From: a bacterium
GTDB lineage: Bacteria; 4484-113; JAFGCY01
DNA length: 51,965 nucleotides
Reading direction: 5' to 3'
NCBI GenBank assembly: GCA_020849855.1
Contig: JADZFO010000038.1
Span: forward strand, 172,010-223,974
Position 1 is the first letter of the stretch; each line of letters starts with the position of its first letter. This document shows positions 34,820 through 43,758 of the stretch, in pieces. The notes below the pieces were generated by a model. That model made no database searches. It was not told the DNA's origin and saw only the letters and a list, made by a program, of their open reading frames with translations. Both the position numbers and the translations under genes were made by a program.

Positions 34820-35016
34820 TGTAGGGGCGCGGGGAGCGCGCCCGCGGCGGTAAATCCGAGTTGAAGGCATGCAGCGCAGCTTGCCCCGTGCCGCACTTCA
34901 AGGCGGCGATATCTACTCTTGGTCTTAGCAGGAAAGTCCCGTGAGGATTTCTGCGCGCTACGGCATTAGCAACATCTAGCTCCATGCATCCCGGGCGCGC
35001 TCCACGCGCCCCTACA
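34820..35016. mobile_element. MITE-like element with GTAGGGGCGC terminal inverted repeats
   Basis: 34820-34844 and 34992-35016 are 25-bp inverted repeats with one mismatch, each a GC-rich hairpin starting TGTAGGGGCGCG. The 147-bp centre has no gene. Same design as the element at 10901-11047. It occupies the gap between convergent genes. Confidence 0.6.
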
Positions 35017-35051
35017 GTCTGTCGGACCGCCGGCCTTAGCCGGCCAAACCA

Positions 35052-37802
35052 CTAGGGACAGACCAGCAGGCTGGTGCCGGTCAGCAGGGCCACACCCGGC
35101 CCCTGGGGGCCTTCAAAGCGCGTCAGGCAGTGGCAGCTGGTCTCGAGCTTCTCGTCATAGAGCAGCTCGCCTTTGGCGTCAAAGGCCCGCAGGCGGCTTT
35201 CAAAGCCCGGACTGGAGAGGACCAGCGCGCAGCGGCCCAGCTGCGGGCCGAAGTCCCCGGCGCTGCTGTGCAGCCCATCGATCAGCTCCTCAGTGCTCCA
35301 GCCGGGCATGTGCCAGTTGCGCAGGCGCTGCTGCGTGATGTCATACACGCCGCGCTCGGGGTCGATCAGCTCTGAGCGCCCATCGCTGTCCAGATCGGCG
35401 ACGTGATATGGGTCAAGGGCCGGGGGGTCAAAGCTGAGAGGCGCGCCGTCCAGCCCGGCCAGCAGGAAGCTGCCGCTGTGGCCGCCCTGAATCAGCAGCT
35501 CGAACTTCCCGTCGGCATTGCTGTCGGCGGCGCCGAGCAGCCTGGGCTCGCCATTCAGCGGCAGGCGAAAGCGCCCGGCCTTGATCAGGCCATCGAGATC
35601 CACATCGCTCAGCCGCCAGACAACTTCGCCCTGCGCGTTTCTGGCGAGGAAGCCCTCCTTGCCGGCGGCAAAGAACATCTCGCTGTGGCCATCGCCGTCC
35701 AGATCGGCCGGCGCGCAGCGGAAGCTGAGGGCAAGGTCGGGCTCGTCCGCCAGCAGTGTGCCGTCGGCTTTGTAGGCCACTACCCGCTCGCCGCCGCCAG
35801 GCTTCAGCTCGTTGATCAGCACTTCATCCAGGCCGTCGCCATCCCAGTCCCAGGCGCAGCAGAGCGACTGCTCGTCCGCGTGGCTCTGCCAGCTCGCGGC
35901 CTGCGTGCCATCCAGGGCCACTATGCGCACCGAGCCGTCGGGGCCCAGCAGCAGCAGGCTGTCCTCGGATGTGCTGAGGAAACGGCCGGCCAGCAGGCGC
36001 GGCGGGCTGAGCGAGGAAAGCGCGCCGGCATAGCCCGGGAGCGCGCGCCAGGCGATCGGGTTGCCGTGAAAGACCATACCTGGCGGCAGCTTCGAAGCCT
36101 GTGGCGCCGCGCTGATGGAATGAGCCCGCTTCAGCAGCAGGGCCCCGAGGGCGTAGACCACACAGAGCGCGCAGCACAGCAGCAGGATGACCAGCAGCGG
36201 ACTGAGCTTGCGCGGCTCGGTGGCATTCATCCGCTGATTCTGGCCCTCGCCCCTGCTGTCAGCCGCTTCTCCGTCCCAGACAAGGCTGCGGCGCGTATAA
36301 CGAACCAGCTCCTCAATAATCATACGACGGCGGAAAGGCGCGTTTACAAATGCCAGACCGATGGCGGGAAGGAGATAGATTGGCGGAATCATCGAGAAAT
36401 CGCCATACTCGTCGAAGAGGAATGCAAGCATCGTCAGGCCAACCGCCAGTAGGGCACTTCCAAGGCAAAACCACTGAGATATTGGACTAAAACCTGATCC
36501 TCGCTGAGCCGTGAGCTGCGCACCAAGCTCAGAGGCGGTATCCACCAGGGCCTGCTCTGTGCTTCCTGAAACCGCAGCGCCCGGGAACTGCGCAGCATGG
36601 TCTCCCGGGCCGGTATGCAGGCGGGTATCGTGGCGCATGGCCAGCAGGAACCCGGCATCAACGTGAACGAGATATGCGCGTACAACTCGTACTTGGCGGC
36701 GCGCGTCAAGGATGGCCATGAGCAGCGGAAGGCCCAGCAAAAGCAGCATGCAAAGCAGGTTCCAGAGCGGCAGGTAACTGGAGTCAACCAAGGCAATCCC
36801 TGGAAGACTGGAAACTAAGCCAATGAGCATGAAGATAGATGTCAGCGCGCCCCAGATTGCCCATGGCACAGCGGAATTGCCCAGCATTCCTGTCGTCAGA
36901 TCCTCGCCCAGCCGTTTGGCCAGATCCGGCTTTGGCTGAACTGTGCGGTCGATCCTGTAATCCGGCCTGCTCGGCTTTGGCGTCGGCTCGAGGCGTTCTA
37001 GCTCGCGCTCCAGGTCGGACAGAATCACCCGGCCCCACAGCGGCACGCAGAAGTCGCGGATCAGGCTCGAGCTTAGCGCGGCAAAGAAAAGCAGAAGGCC
37101 GGCGCTGGCGGGCAGGGCCAGAAGATAAGGTAGCCAGCGCCAGCTTTGGCCGGGATGGCTATGCAAAAAAAGCTGCTCAACGAATGGAACGGCTATCAGC
37201 AGCCATATCAAGCAAGCCAGCCAGAGCCAACCTGACAGCCAGGCAAGTCGCCCGATGCGCCGCGGCGGGTTGACGAACCAGTCGGCCTCGCGGATCAGGC
37301 GCAGGAGCTGATCCTCGGGACTGCTGATCTGCGGGAAGCGGTGAAACCGGCGCAGCCAGGGATGCACATAGTTATCGATATCGTTCAGTTCCAGCTCGCC
37401 GCTGAGCAGCCGCGCGATGGCCCGGCTCTCCCGCAGGCGCCTGGTCATGGTTGTGCGTACACGGACAATGAAGGGCCAGCACATCAGGCAGATAAGTCCA
37501 AACCAAAACAGGCCGGCGAGGACGACAAGCGCTGGATAGAACTCCGGCGGGTTGCCGAGGCTGAGATTGAGGTCCTTCAGCCAGCTAAGCTCCCTCCCGT
37601 ACATGAAGTAGAGATAGATTGGCAAGTAGGTGCTGCCGATAGCGATAGTCAGCGGCGGGAAGCTGCGGATATTCGCTGCACCCCTGACTTTCTTGAGCGC
37701 CTCCTTCCACTGCGCAATCGTTGGCGTGCCGGGAGGCGGCAAGGCAGGGGTCGGCGGCGGGCCGGAAGCGGAATCAGCAAGCGAGATTGCATGGTCGCTC
37801 AA
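35052..37802 (-). CDS. Large membrane protein with the small-paralog domain and FG-GAP/VCBS-like repeats
   Basis: 916 aa from TTG 37802. Helices near 50-68 and 88-112 come first. Residues about 128-210 (RLLSGELELNDIDNYVHPWL ... EDQLLRLIREADWFVNPPRR, then two helices) align without large gaps to the core of the four small membrane proteins at the window start. A possible second, weaker copy starts near EQALVDTASELG (416-). Further helices lie near 311-333, 345-364, 445-463 and 472-487, and one at 534-556. After it comes an extracytoplasmic region with Asp-rich repeats: DWDGDGLDEVLI, DLDGDGHSEMFF, DSNADGKFELLI, DLDSDGRSELID, as in FG-GAP/integrin-type propellers that bind calcium. Function unknown; perhaps a sensor or surface anchor. 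Confidence 0.82.
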   Translation of the reverse strand: MSDHAISLADSASGPPPTPALPPPGTPTIAQWKEALKKVRGAANIRSFPPLTIAIGSTYLPIYLYFMYGRELSWLKDLNLSLGNPPEFYPALVVLAGLFWFGLICLMCWPFIVRVRTTMTRRLRESRAIARLLSGELELNDIDNYVHPWLRRFHRFPQISSPEDQLLRLIREADWFVNPPRRIGRLAWLSGWLWLACLIWLLIAVPFVEQLFLHSHPGQSWRWLPYLLALPASAGLLLFFAALSSSLIRDFCVPLWGRVILSDLERELERLEPTPKPSRPDYRIDRTVQPKPDLAKRLGEDLTTGMLGNSAVPWAIWGALTSIFMLIGLVSSLPGIALVDSSYLPLWNLLCMLLLLGLPLLMAILDARRQVRVVRAYLVHVDAGFLLAMRHDTRLHTGPGDHAAQFPGAAVSGSTEQALVDTASELGAQLTAQRGSGFSPISQWFCLGSALLAVGLTMLAFLFDEYGDFSMIPPIYLLPAIGLAFVNAPFRRRMIIEELVRYTRRSLVWDGEAADSRGEGQNQRMNATEPRKLSPLLVILLLCCALCVVYALGALLLKRAHSISAAPQASKLPPGMVFHGNPIAWRALPGYAGALSSLSPPRLLAGRFLSTSEDSLLLLGPDGSVRIVALDGTQAASWQSHADEQSLCCAWDWDGDGLDEVLINELKPGGGERVVAYKADGTLLADEPDLALSFRCAPADLDGDGHSEMFFAAGKEGFLARNAQGEVVWRLSDVDLDGLIKAGRFRLPLNGEPRLLGAADSNADGKFELLIQGGHSGSFLLAGLDGAPLSFDPPALDPYHVADLDSDGRSELIDPERGVYDITQQRLRNWHMPGWSTEELIDGLHSSAGDFGPQLGRCALVLSSPGFESRLRAFDAKGELLYDEKLETSCHCLTRFEGPQGPGVALLTGTSLLVCP

Positions 37803-37810
37803 TGGCTGTG

Positions 37811-37816
37811 ATTCTA
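37811..37816 (-). promoter_or_regulatory. -10 box TAGAAT before a TTG start
   Basis: TAGAAT ends 8 nt before TTG 37802 on the minus strand. Confidence 0.4.
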
Positions 37817-37879
37817 GCGCGGCGCGGGGTGCTGCGGGTGGGCCAGTAAGAGGCTGGCCGGCTGGAAAGCGGTTCGATT

Positions 37880-38120
37880 CCCCGCACTGCCGTGCAGGGC
37901 CACGGGAAGAAGAACGCTAACCCCCCGCACTGCCGTGCGGGGCCACGAAAAGAAGATGCCGGCTAAAGCCGGCGCTCCAGGATGTCGGCGCTCAAGGATG
38001 CCGGCGGTCGAAAAATTACGGGACTATTGTCCCGCGCTCCAGGGAGGCCAGCGGTCGAAGAATTACGGGACTATTGTCCCGCGCTCCAGGGATGTCGGCG
38101 CTCCAATGAGGCCGGCGCTG
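37880..38120. repeat. Second array of short palindromes
   Basis: Two copies of CCCCGCACTGCCGTGC-type hairpins followed by GGCCACG; a GCCGGCTAAAGCCGGC hairpin; and two 47-bp direct repeats (38004-38050, 38051-38097) containing GGGACTATTGTCCC followed by GCGCTCCAGGGA. It fills the gap between two minus-strand genes. No coding potential. Confidence 0.65.
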
Positions 38121-38145
38121 CATGAGCCCATGGGCTGTGGCGGAG

Positions 38146-38664
38146 TTAGTCCTCACCGTGGGTCTCTTCGTCGCCGGCGCGGCCGTTGCTGCCGGCGGGG
38201 CTCTGGGCGTCCGGTTCGTCGGCCCAGTCATAGCCGGCGCCCTGCCATTCCTCGGGCGTGCCGTCTTCTTCTTCCGTCAGCGGACTGGTCGGGTCGCCGG
38301 CGCTGTAGTAGTTGCCAAAGCCGCTGATGCCCGAGACCAGGGGGTCCAGGCCGAAGCGGATAAGCTCGCGGCGGGCGTTCTCAAAGCTGTAGCCCAGGTG
38401 CTGCGCGGCCTGGCTGAGGACATCCAGGCCCTCCTGCACGGCCTCGGTAAGGTTCACCACCAGGTCGTCTTCCTCGCCTTCCACGCGCGGGCGGCGCGTG
38501 CGGTGGCTGACCTGCACGGCGGTGACAACCGCGGCGGTGGCGAAGATCAGGCCGATACCGGCGCCAAGCCAGAAGCTGCCGGGAATGCCCTCCTGGCGCG
38601 CGCGGCGCTTCAAGGGGCGACGCGGCTCCTCTTCCACATAGTCATACTCGCGCACTGCGGCCAT
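38146..38664 (-). CDS. Single-helix membrane protein, unknown function
   Basis: 172 aa. A basic N-terminal stretch (PRRPLKRRARQ) precedes one hydrophobic helix (about 29-51, SFWLGAGIGLIFATAAVVTA). Beyond it is a short helical part (VVNLTEAVQEGLDVLSQAAQ, FENARRELIRFGLDPLVSGI) and a strongly acidic C-terminus. The layout resembles YtxH-type proteins such as the one at 39738, but the match is weak. TATAAT lies 7 nt before the ATG. Divergent from the 3-hydroxyacyl-CoA dehydrogenase gene. Confidence 0.65.
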   Translation of the reverse strand: MAAVREYDYVEEEPRRPLKRRARQEGIPGSFWLGAGIGLIFATAAVVTAVQVSHRTRRPRVEGEEDDLVVNLTEAVQEGLDVLSQAAQHLGYSFENARRELIRFGLDPLVSGISGFGNYYSAGDPTSPLTEEEDGTPEEWQGAGYDWADEPDAQSPAGSNGRAGDEETHGED

Positions 38665-38671
38665 CCCTGAA

Positions 38672-38677
38672 ATTATA
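38672..38677 (-). promoter_or_regulatory. -10 box TATAAT 7 nt before ATG 38664
   Basis: Perfect TATAAT on the minus strand with leaderless spacing. Confidence 0.6.
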
Positions 38678-38753
38678 TCCCAGCAGCAGCCGGCCTAACC
38701 TAAAGCCGGGCCGGGCGCCGGGCTTGTTATCATAGTCGCGAGGTGCAGGACTG

Positions 38754-39614
38754 ATGCGCAAACTGGGGATTGTGGGCTTTGGCACGATGGGCAGCGAGAT
38801 CGCGCTGCTGGGCGCGCTGGCGGGGCTGGAGGTGGCTGTGGCCAGCCGCGACCCCGAGGCGGTGCCGGCGGGCAAGCAGCGCCTGGCCAAGCTGCTGCGC
38901 CTGGCCAGCCGGGACGAGAAGTTCTTCGCCGCCGCCGCGGTGGCGGACGACAGCGCCCGCGAGGCGACCCTGGCGCGGATCAGCGCCGCCGGCTACAGCG
39001 ACTTTGGGGACTGCGACTATGTCATCGAGTCCGCCCCCGAGGACCTGCGCCTGAAGACCTTCATCTTCGAGCAGCTCGCGGCGCACTGCCGGCAGGACTG
39101 CATCCTGGCCACCAACACCAGCAGCATCAGCATTACCCAGCTGGCCGAGGCGACCGCCGGGCCGCAGCGCGTGGTGGGCATGCACTTCTTCAATCCGCCG
39201 ATGCAGATGGCGCTGGTGGAGGTCATCCCCGGCGAGCAGACCAGCCCGGAGACTGTGCAGGCGGCCCTGGACTTTTCGGCGCGCCTGGGCAAGAAGGGCA
39301 TCAAGGTGGCCGAGACCCCGGGCTTTGTGGTCAACCGCGTGCTGATGGCGATGATGAATGAGGCCATGCGCCTGCTGGAGGAGGATGCCGCCAGCATGCA
39401 GGACATTGACGACGCGATGCGCCTGGGCGCCGGCTTCCCGCTGGGGCCCTTCAAGCTGGCGGACCTGGTGGGCCTGGACGTTTACCTGCACACATGCGAG
39501 AGCATCTACCGCCAGAGCGGGCGCGAATCCTTCAAGCCCAGCCCGCTGCTGGTGAAGCTGGTTGAGGAAGGCAAGCTGGGCCGCAAGAGCAAGGAAGGCT
39601 TTTACAAGTATTAG
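38754..39614 (+). CDS. 3-hydroxyacyl-CoA (3-hydroxybutyryl-CoA) dehydrogenase
   Basis: 286 aa, the length of stand-alone Hbd enzymes that reduce acetoacetyl-CoA to 3-hydroxybutyryl-CoA or run the reverse step of beta-oxidation with NAD(P)H. The Rossmann motif is GFGTMGSEIA. YVIESAPEDLRLKTFIFEQL and LATNTSSISITQLA follow, the catalytic His is in VGMHFFNPP, and ETPGFVVNRVLMAMMNEAM opens the helical dimer domain. The end, GRKSKEGFYKY, is the family signature. AGGA lies 3 nt before the ATG. No thiolase, crotonase or acyl-CoA dehydrogenase is adjacent. Confidence 0.92.
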   Translation: MRKLGIVGFGTMGSEIALLGALAGLEVAVASRDPEAVPAGKQRLAKLLRLASRDEKFFAAAAVADDSAREATLARISAAGYSDFGDCDYVIESAPEDLRLKTFIFEQLAAHCRQDCILATNTSSISITQLAEATAGPQRVVGMHFFNPPMQMALVEVIPGEQTSPETVQAALDFSARLGKKGIKVAETPGFVVNRVLMAMMNEAMRLLEEDAASMQDIDDAMRLGAGFPLGPFKLADLVGLDVYLHTCESIYRQSGRESFKPSPLLVKLVEEGKLGRKSKEGFYKY

Positions 39615-39644
39615 GGCCGGCGCGGCCGCCGTGAAGGCAAAGAA

Positions 39645-39668
39645 AAGCGCCGGATCTCTCCGGCGCTT
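39645..39668. terminator. Bidirectional intrinsic terminator
   Basis: A 10-bp perfect stem AAGCGCCGGA/TCCGGCGCTT with a 4-nt loop, between convergent genes. On the minus strand it is followed by TTTTCTTT; on the plus strand by TTGTGT. Confidence 0.75.
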
Positions 39669-39737
39669 GTGTATACCTGTTCATGCTTCAGCGCTGTGCA
39701 CCGCAATTGCTGCGGCCGGCGGCGAAGGCGGCTGGAC

Positions 39738-40127
39738 CTAGGCGCTTTCGGCCGCCCCGTCATCCTCGTGGCGCTTGAGCTCGTCTGCGCCGGCGGCAAC
39801 GGCACGGCGCAGGCGGTCAGCCGCATCGCCGATGCTGTCACGCACGCCGTGCATGCGGTCGCCCAGCGCGGAGCTGTACTGGCTGGCGCGCTCGCGGCCG
39901 GCCTCATAGGCGCGGCGGGCGGCCTCGCGGCCACGGCCATAGGTCTCGCGGCCGGTCTCGACCGCCTTCTCATAGCTGTCACGCGAGAATTCCGCGATAT
40001 CGGCACGCAGTTCCTTGCCGCTCTTCGGGGCGATCAGCAGGCCGATGACCGTGCCAACCAGCGTACCAAGGCCAAATCCGGCGATCAGCATCGAAATGCC
40101 ACGCCCGTCGTCGTAACGATCTCCCAT
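39738..40127 (-). CDS. YtxH-like small membrane protein
   Basis: 129 aa. The N-terminal GDRYDDGRGISMLIAGFGLG then TLVGTVIGLLIAPKSGKELR is the YtxH signature: one glycine-rich helix followed by APKSG. The remaining two thirds form a long charged amphipathic helix (YEKAVETGRETYGRGREAAR, then RAYEAGRERASQ). Proteins of this type are inner-membrane or envelope-associated and often stress-related. GGAGG lies 6 nt before the ATG, so this gene has a true ribosome site. Terminates at the hairpin shared with the convergent dehydrogenase gene. Confidence 0.82.
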   Translation of the reverse strand: MGDRYDDGRGISMLIAGFGLGTLVGTVIGLLIAPKSGKELRADIAEFSRDSYEKAVETGRETYGRGREAARRAYEAGRERASQYSSALGDRMHGVRDSIGDAADRLRRAVAAGADELKRHEDDGAAESA

Positions 40128-40205
40128 ATTACACCTCCAGTTAAGGCGCGAGATTATAACGGCTGCTCGCGCAGGCGTCTAATCTATCCATTTCCTTGCC
40201 GCTGC

Positions 40206-43200
40206 TCATGGATGCTGAACCGTTAGCTCATAGTCCATATCCGAGGAGTCGAGCACCACATAGTAGGTACCCGCAGTTGGCAGGAATAAGTCCAACTCCA
40301 TGACACCGCTTTTGTTTGAACTATACGACTCCGCGATTTGTTCCTCAAGGCTGTTGAGCAGGTAGCAGTGCACGTCTCTGTACCAGGCAGCCGCCAGAGA
40401 GACTTTAACCTTGGCGAGACCGGAGCCTGAAGCCTGGATCTGGTAGCAGTCAAAGTCGTCATTCCCATCCGTTGGGTTTTCGGAATCCAGGCTTGCGACA
40501 AAGGGCGTACCGTCAGCCAGCGGTGTGGCGTCAATCAGGTCGTTGTTCGGCTCTCCGGCATCGAAGTAGCTGTAGCTGAGGCTGAAGTCCTGCACCACAT
40601 CCGCATTGCTGATCTCGACACTCACCACATTGGCGGGCGAAACGTCGTAGTTCACGGCATAGCACTCGAGAGAGTAGGTGCCGGGCTCCAGCGGCCCGAT
40701 GCGATAGTCCGTTTCGCTGAGCCAATCTGGTTCAATCTCGCGGCCGACAATGCGCAGCCCGGCCTGCAGCTCTTCTGCCGGGACGTCATGGCTGAGCTGG
40801 CCGGTGATGTAGTAGGCCTCCACAGGCTCAACGCTGAGGTCATAGCTACCCGAGCCGCCGTCGCAGTAGATCTCGATGCGGCTCGAACTGCTGCCTGACT
40901 CGAAAATGAAGGAACCGTCAAAGCCACGATAGCTGCCCAGCTCGTTCTCATCCTGGTCATAAATGGTGTAGAACTGCTCCAGACTGCCGTCGCTGCCGCC
41001 ACTGGAACCGAAAGTGATTCTAATCATCTGCCCGCCGCTTGAGAAAATATAGCTGTCTTCAGGATCTGTTTCGTGGTCGAGGGTGGCGCTGAGGTTGCTG
41101 AACAGAGTCAACTGGCCGGGCTCGCCAAAGCGATTGGGCTCAAGCCGGTCGAGGCCGTTGGCGCCGTCTGCGCTGAACACCACCTCGAGTTGATCGACGC
41201 CGGCGGGAATGGTCAGGGTCTGGCGGTTGAATTCCATGCCGTACCGGAAGGCCTCAAGGTAAAGCTGCTCACCCTGCATCAGGCCCAGCGCCAGGTCGGT
41301 TCGCCCGTCCGGCCCGGTCTTGCGCTGCTCCTGCTGGCGCAGCTCCAGCGGAAGGATGTAGTTGTCGATCCGCGCATCGCTGAGCGGCTGGCCGTCGACT
41401 TCGCACAGCACACTCACGGTAGTGCCGTCGAACTCCTCGATAGTCAGCCCGTAGGCATGTGCCCGCAGGTCGTTGCTGGCGACAACCACGTAATAGGGGT
41501 TGCCGTCGCAGGGGGTCGGTGTACGCGACTCCCAGGCGTCGGGGCGCTGGCAGACGCCAGGCAGGTAGCTTTGGCCCTGGTCAAGGATGGACAGGCCGAA
41601 GTTGATGTGTTCGCTAAATCCGCCGCCATCGCGCAGTGTTACAACTGCGCGCAGAAACTTCCCTGCCTCGGGCGTCACGATGTAGTAATCCGCGTTCTCA
41701 CTGCCACCTACCGCAAGGCCACCGGTGGGGATGTCTACCGGCAGTGTCAGCGGAGTGGCGCTGGGTGCATTGTCGTTGGGTTCATAAGGATCGCTGAAGC
41801 TGACCGGCGCGGCTTCGAAGTTGACGTTGAGCTGGTCGCCAGCCGCCAGATTGGCATTTTGCAGTGGCGGATCGAAGGTGTAATCCGCATCCTCAGGAAT
41901 GACGTTATACACATTCGGCGGCAGCAGCAAAGAGTAGTTTGGATTCTGGTTGACTGAGTATACAAATCCTTCATCAATGCCGTCACTGAATCCCACTTTC
42001 GCCGCAGCAATGACTTCAGAGGGCGACAAAAGGTCATCGACCAGCTGCCCCTCGAGCCGTGAGAGCCGTCCGGCCTCCAGCGTAAGTGTATATGTGCCCC
42101 CGCCGCCCTGACAGTCAATCCTGATCCGGCGGGTTGCCGGCGCCTCGGCAATGTCGATGCCCAGATAGCATGTGTTGTGCATTCCCCATGGCGAGCTGGA
42201 TCCTTCATAGGTTTCAGTGTATTCCCAGCGCACCTGAGGGAATAGAACGCGCTGGTTGCTCTTGAGCTTGATGTAATAGCTGCCAGGGTTATCGAAGCTG
42301 AGAACAAAGCAGTCCTGCTTGTCGTCAATGGCCGAAAGGGAGTCGAAGTGCGGTGAATCCAGCTCCAGCGGCAGCGCGTCATCCGGAATGTTGTTGGGTT
42401 CGGGCCCCTGGAGCAGTTCGAAGTGGCTGGCGTTGTCATAACCGGTGAACACTACTCCGCTGACCGGCGCGCCGGCAACCGTCACCAACTGGGGATTCGC
42501 AAAAAAGACGTGGCTGTCTTTGGTGGCCATGATGTGCCAATTGCCATCCGGGATGGTTGGAAGCGTGAAAGTGCCGCCGGCGTCTGTCACCACGCCGCCT
42601 TCATCCAGAGTGGTGGTAACCAGCACTCCAGGCAGCGGCGCGCCATCTTGGTCCAGCACCTGCCCGCTGACGCTGAAGCGGTTGCTGAAGCCCAGGGTGA
42701 GGTCGTGCAGGCGGAAGTCGTCAAGGTCGTAACCGACCACCGCGATATAGATCTGGCCGCTGGCGCTTGTAAGCTGGCCCGGTGCGAAGCTCAGCGGGAT
42801 ACTACCACTGGCCGACTGCGGGGCCAGAAAGCGCCAGCTTTGTGACAGGTAATCGCTGACCGCAAACCAGGCCTGGCTTTGGGTACTGACGTCGCTGAGG
42901 GTGAAGTCCAGACTGGTGACCTCATCGGTCGGTACACCGTCGAAACGATAGATCGTCCAGGCGAGCTGGTCGGCCAGCGGTGCAAAGATCGCCGTTCCGC
43001 TGGCAAAGGTGACTCCCGGTCCGCTCTGGTCGGCCTGGGATCCCAGTCGAGTTGCCTCGAATGCCGCGGCGATACGCGCGGGGTCGTAGTCTTTGACCGG
43101 CGGCAGCTTGGGCAGGCTGGCCTGGGCGGATGCGTCTGGCCCGGCAGACCGTCCGAGCAGCAGACCTGTGTCCTCATTGCCTCCGCAGGAGGCCAGCAGC

Positions 43201-43241
43201 AGAGCAAGAGCGAGTGACAGGGCGGCGCGAAGTCTGGTCAT
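40206..43241 (-). CDS. Large lipoprotein with shared N-terminal domain and PPC/carboxypeptidase-regulatory-like repeats
   Basis: 1011 aa from ATG 43241, chosen over an ATG six codons earlier because GGAGG lies 9 nt ahead of it. The signal peptide has lipobox LLASC (Cys19). Residues about 82-186 are the domain shared with the lipoproteins at 2413 and 16859 (AWFAVSDYLSQSWRFLA, QIYIAVVGYD). A carboxypeptidase-regulatory-like unit follows (VSGQVLDQDGAPLPGVLVTT). The rest alternates PPC-type domains (EPNNIPDDALPLEL, YEPNDNAPSATPL, GEPNNDLIDATPL) with further beta-sandwich units, and ends GTYYVVLDSSDMDYELTVQ. It is a surface or periplasmic multidomain protein with no enzyme motif. Confidence 0.86.
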   Translation of the reverse strand: MTRLRAALSLALALLLASCGGNEDTGLLLGRSAGPDASAQASLPKLPPVKDYDPARIAAAFEATRLGSQADQSGPGVTFASGTAIFAPLADQLAWTIYRFDGVPTDEVTSLDFTLSDVSTQSQAWFAVSDYLSQSWRFLAPQSASGSIPLSFAPGQLTSASGQIYIAVVGYDLDDFRLHDLTLGFSNRFSVSGQVLDQDGAPLPGVLVTTTLDEGGVVTDAGGTFTLPTIPDGNWHIMATKDSHVFFANPQLVTVAGAPVSGVVFTGYDNASHFELLQGPEPNNIPDDALPLELDSPHFDSLSAIDDKQDCFVLSFDNPGSYYIKLKSNQRVLFPQVRWEYTETYEGSSSPWGMHNTCYLGIDIAEAPATRRIRIDCQGGGGTYTLTLEAGRLSRLEGQLVDDLLSPSEVIAAAKVGFSDGIDEGFVYSVNQNPNYSLLLPPNVYNVIPEDADYTFDPPLQNANLAAGDQLNVNFEAAPVSFSDPYEPNDNAPSATPLTLPVDIPTGGLAVGGSENADYYIVTPEAGKFLRAVVTLRDGGGFSEHINFGLSILDQGQSYLPGVCQRPDAWESRTPTPCDGNPYYVVVASNDLRAHAYGLTIEEFDGTTVSVLCEVDGQPLSDARIDNYILPLELRQQEQRKTGPDGRTDLALGLMQGEQLYLEAFRYGMEFNRQTLTIPAGVDQLEVVFSADGANGLDRLEPNRFGEPGQLTLFSNLSATLDHETDPEDSYIFSSGGQMIRITFGSSGGSDGSLEQFYTIYDQDENELGSYRGFDGSFIFESGSSSSRIEIYCDGGSGSYDLSVEPVEAYYITGQLSHDVPAEELQAGLRIVGREIEPDWLSETDYRIGPLEPGTYSLECYAVNYDVSPANVVSVEISNADVVQDFSLSYSYFDAGEPNNDLIDATPLADGTPFVASLDSENPTDGNDDFDCYQIQASGSGLAKVKVSLAAAWYRDVHCYLLNSLEEQIAESYSSNKSGVMELDLFLPTAGTYYVVLDSSDMDYELTVQHP

Positions 43242-43374
43242 GGATCCGATCCTCCACATTTGCTTTGCAGCTCGCAGTCGCGGCGCAGGCAGTCCATATT
43301 AACCGCTAGAGCCAGTTATTCGCGAAGGTTCGCCCGCAACTGCGACCAAAGCTGCATTCAGGCGATGGATCGGC

Positions 43375-43380
43375 GATAAT
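43375..43380 (+). promoter_or_regulatory. -10 box GATAAT 6 nt before ATG 43387
   Basis: One mismatch to TATAAT, with the leaderless spacing. Confidence 0.5.
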
Positions 43381-43386
43381 GCCTGC

Positions 43387-43758
43387 ATGGACGAAGCCCA
43401 GCCGCAAAGTCTGCCCCAGCTGCCCCCCGAAGCCGACCCCCTGGAAGCGCGCGAGCTGATTGCCAGCCTGAGCGGCCAGCCCGGCTTCATGCTGCTGGAT
43501 GTGCGGACGCCGGAGGAGCATGAGCAGCTCAGCCTGGGCGGCGATGAACTGATTGACATCTATGACTACAGCTTCATGGAGCGCATCCAGGCCCTGCCGC
43601 GCGAGGGCAGCTATCTGATCTACTGCCGCACGGGCAACCGCAGCGGCCTGGCCTGCGAGATGATGCGGCGCATGGGCTTCAGCTCCGTATGCAACCTGCT
43701 TGGCGGGATCAAGATGTGGTCGGAGCGCGGCCTGCCGGTGGTCAGCGGCGAGGACTAG
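43387..43758 (+). CDS. Rhodanese-domain protein
   Basis: A 123-aa single-domain rhodanese that moves sulfane sulfur from donors such as thiosulfate or persulfides. MLLDVRTPEEHEQLSLGGDE is the family's first motif. The active-site loop is YCRTGNRSG with the catalytic Cys, and GFSSVCNLLGGIKMWSERGLPV closes the domain. An acidic, Pro-rich stretch precedes the fold. There is no signal peptide, so it is cytoplasmic. Its TAG stop overlaps the stop of the convergent biotin ligase gene in a shared CTAG. Confidence 0.9.
   Translation: MDEAQPQSLPQLPPEADPLEARELIASLSGQPGFMLLDVRTPEEHEQLSLGGDELIDIYDYSFMERIQALPREGSYLIYCRTGNRSGLACEMMRRMGFSSVCNLLGGIKMWSERGLPVVSGED

Noticed and set aside
37868..37885. GGTTCGATTCCCC, like a tRNA T-arm
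   Set aside because: No acceptor, D or anticodon stem can be built around it, and the following bases belong to the palindrome array.
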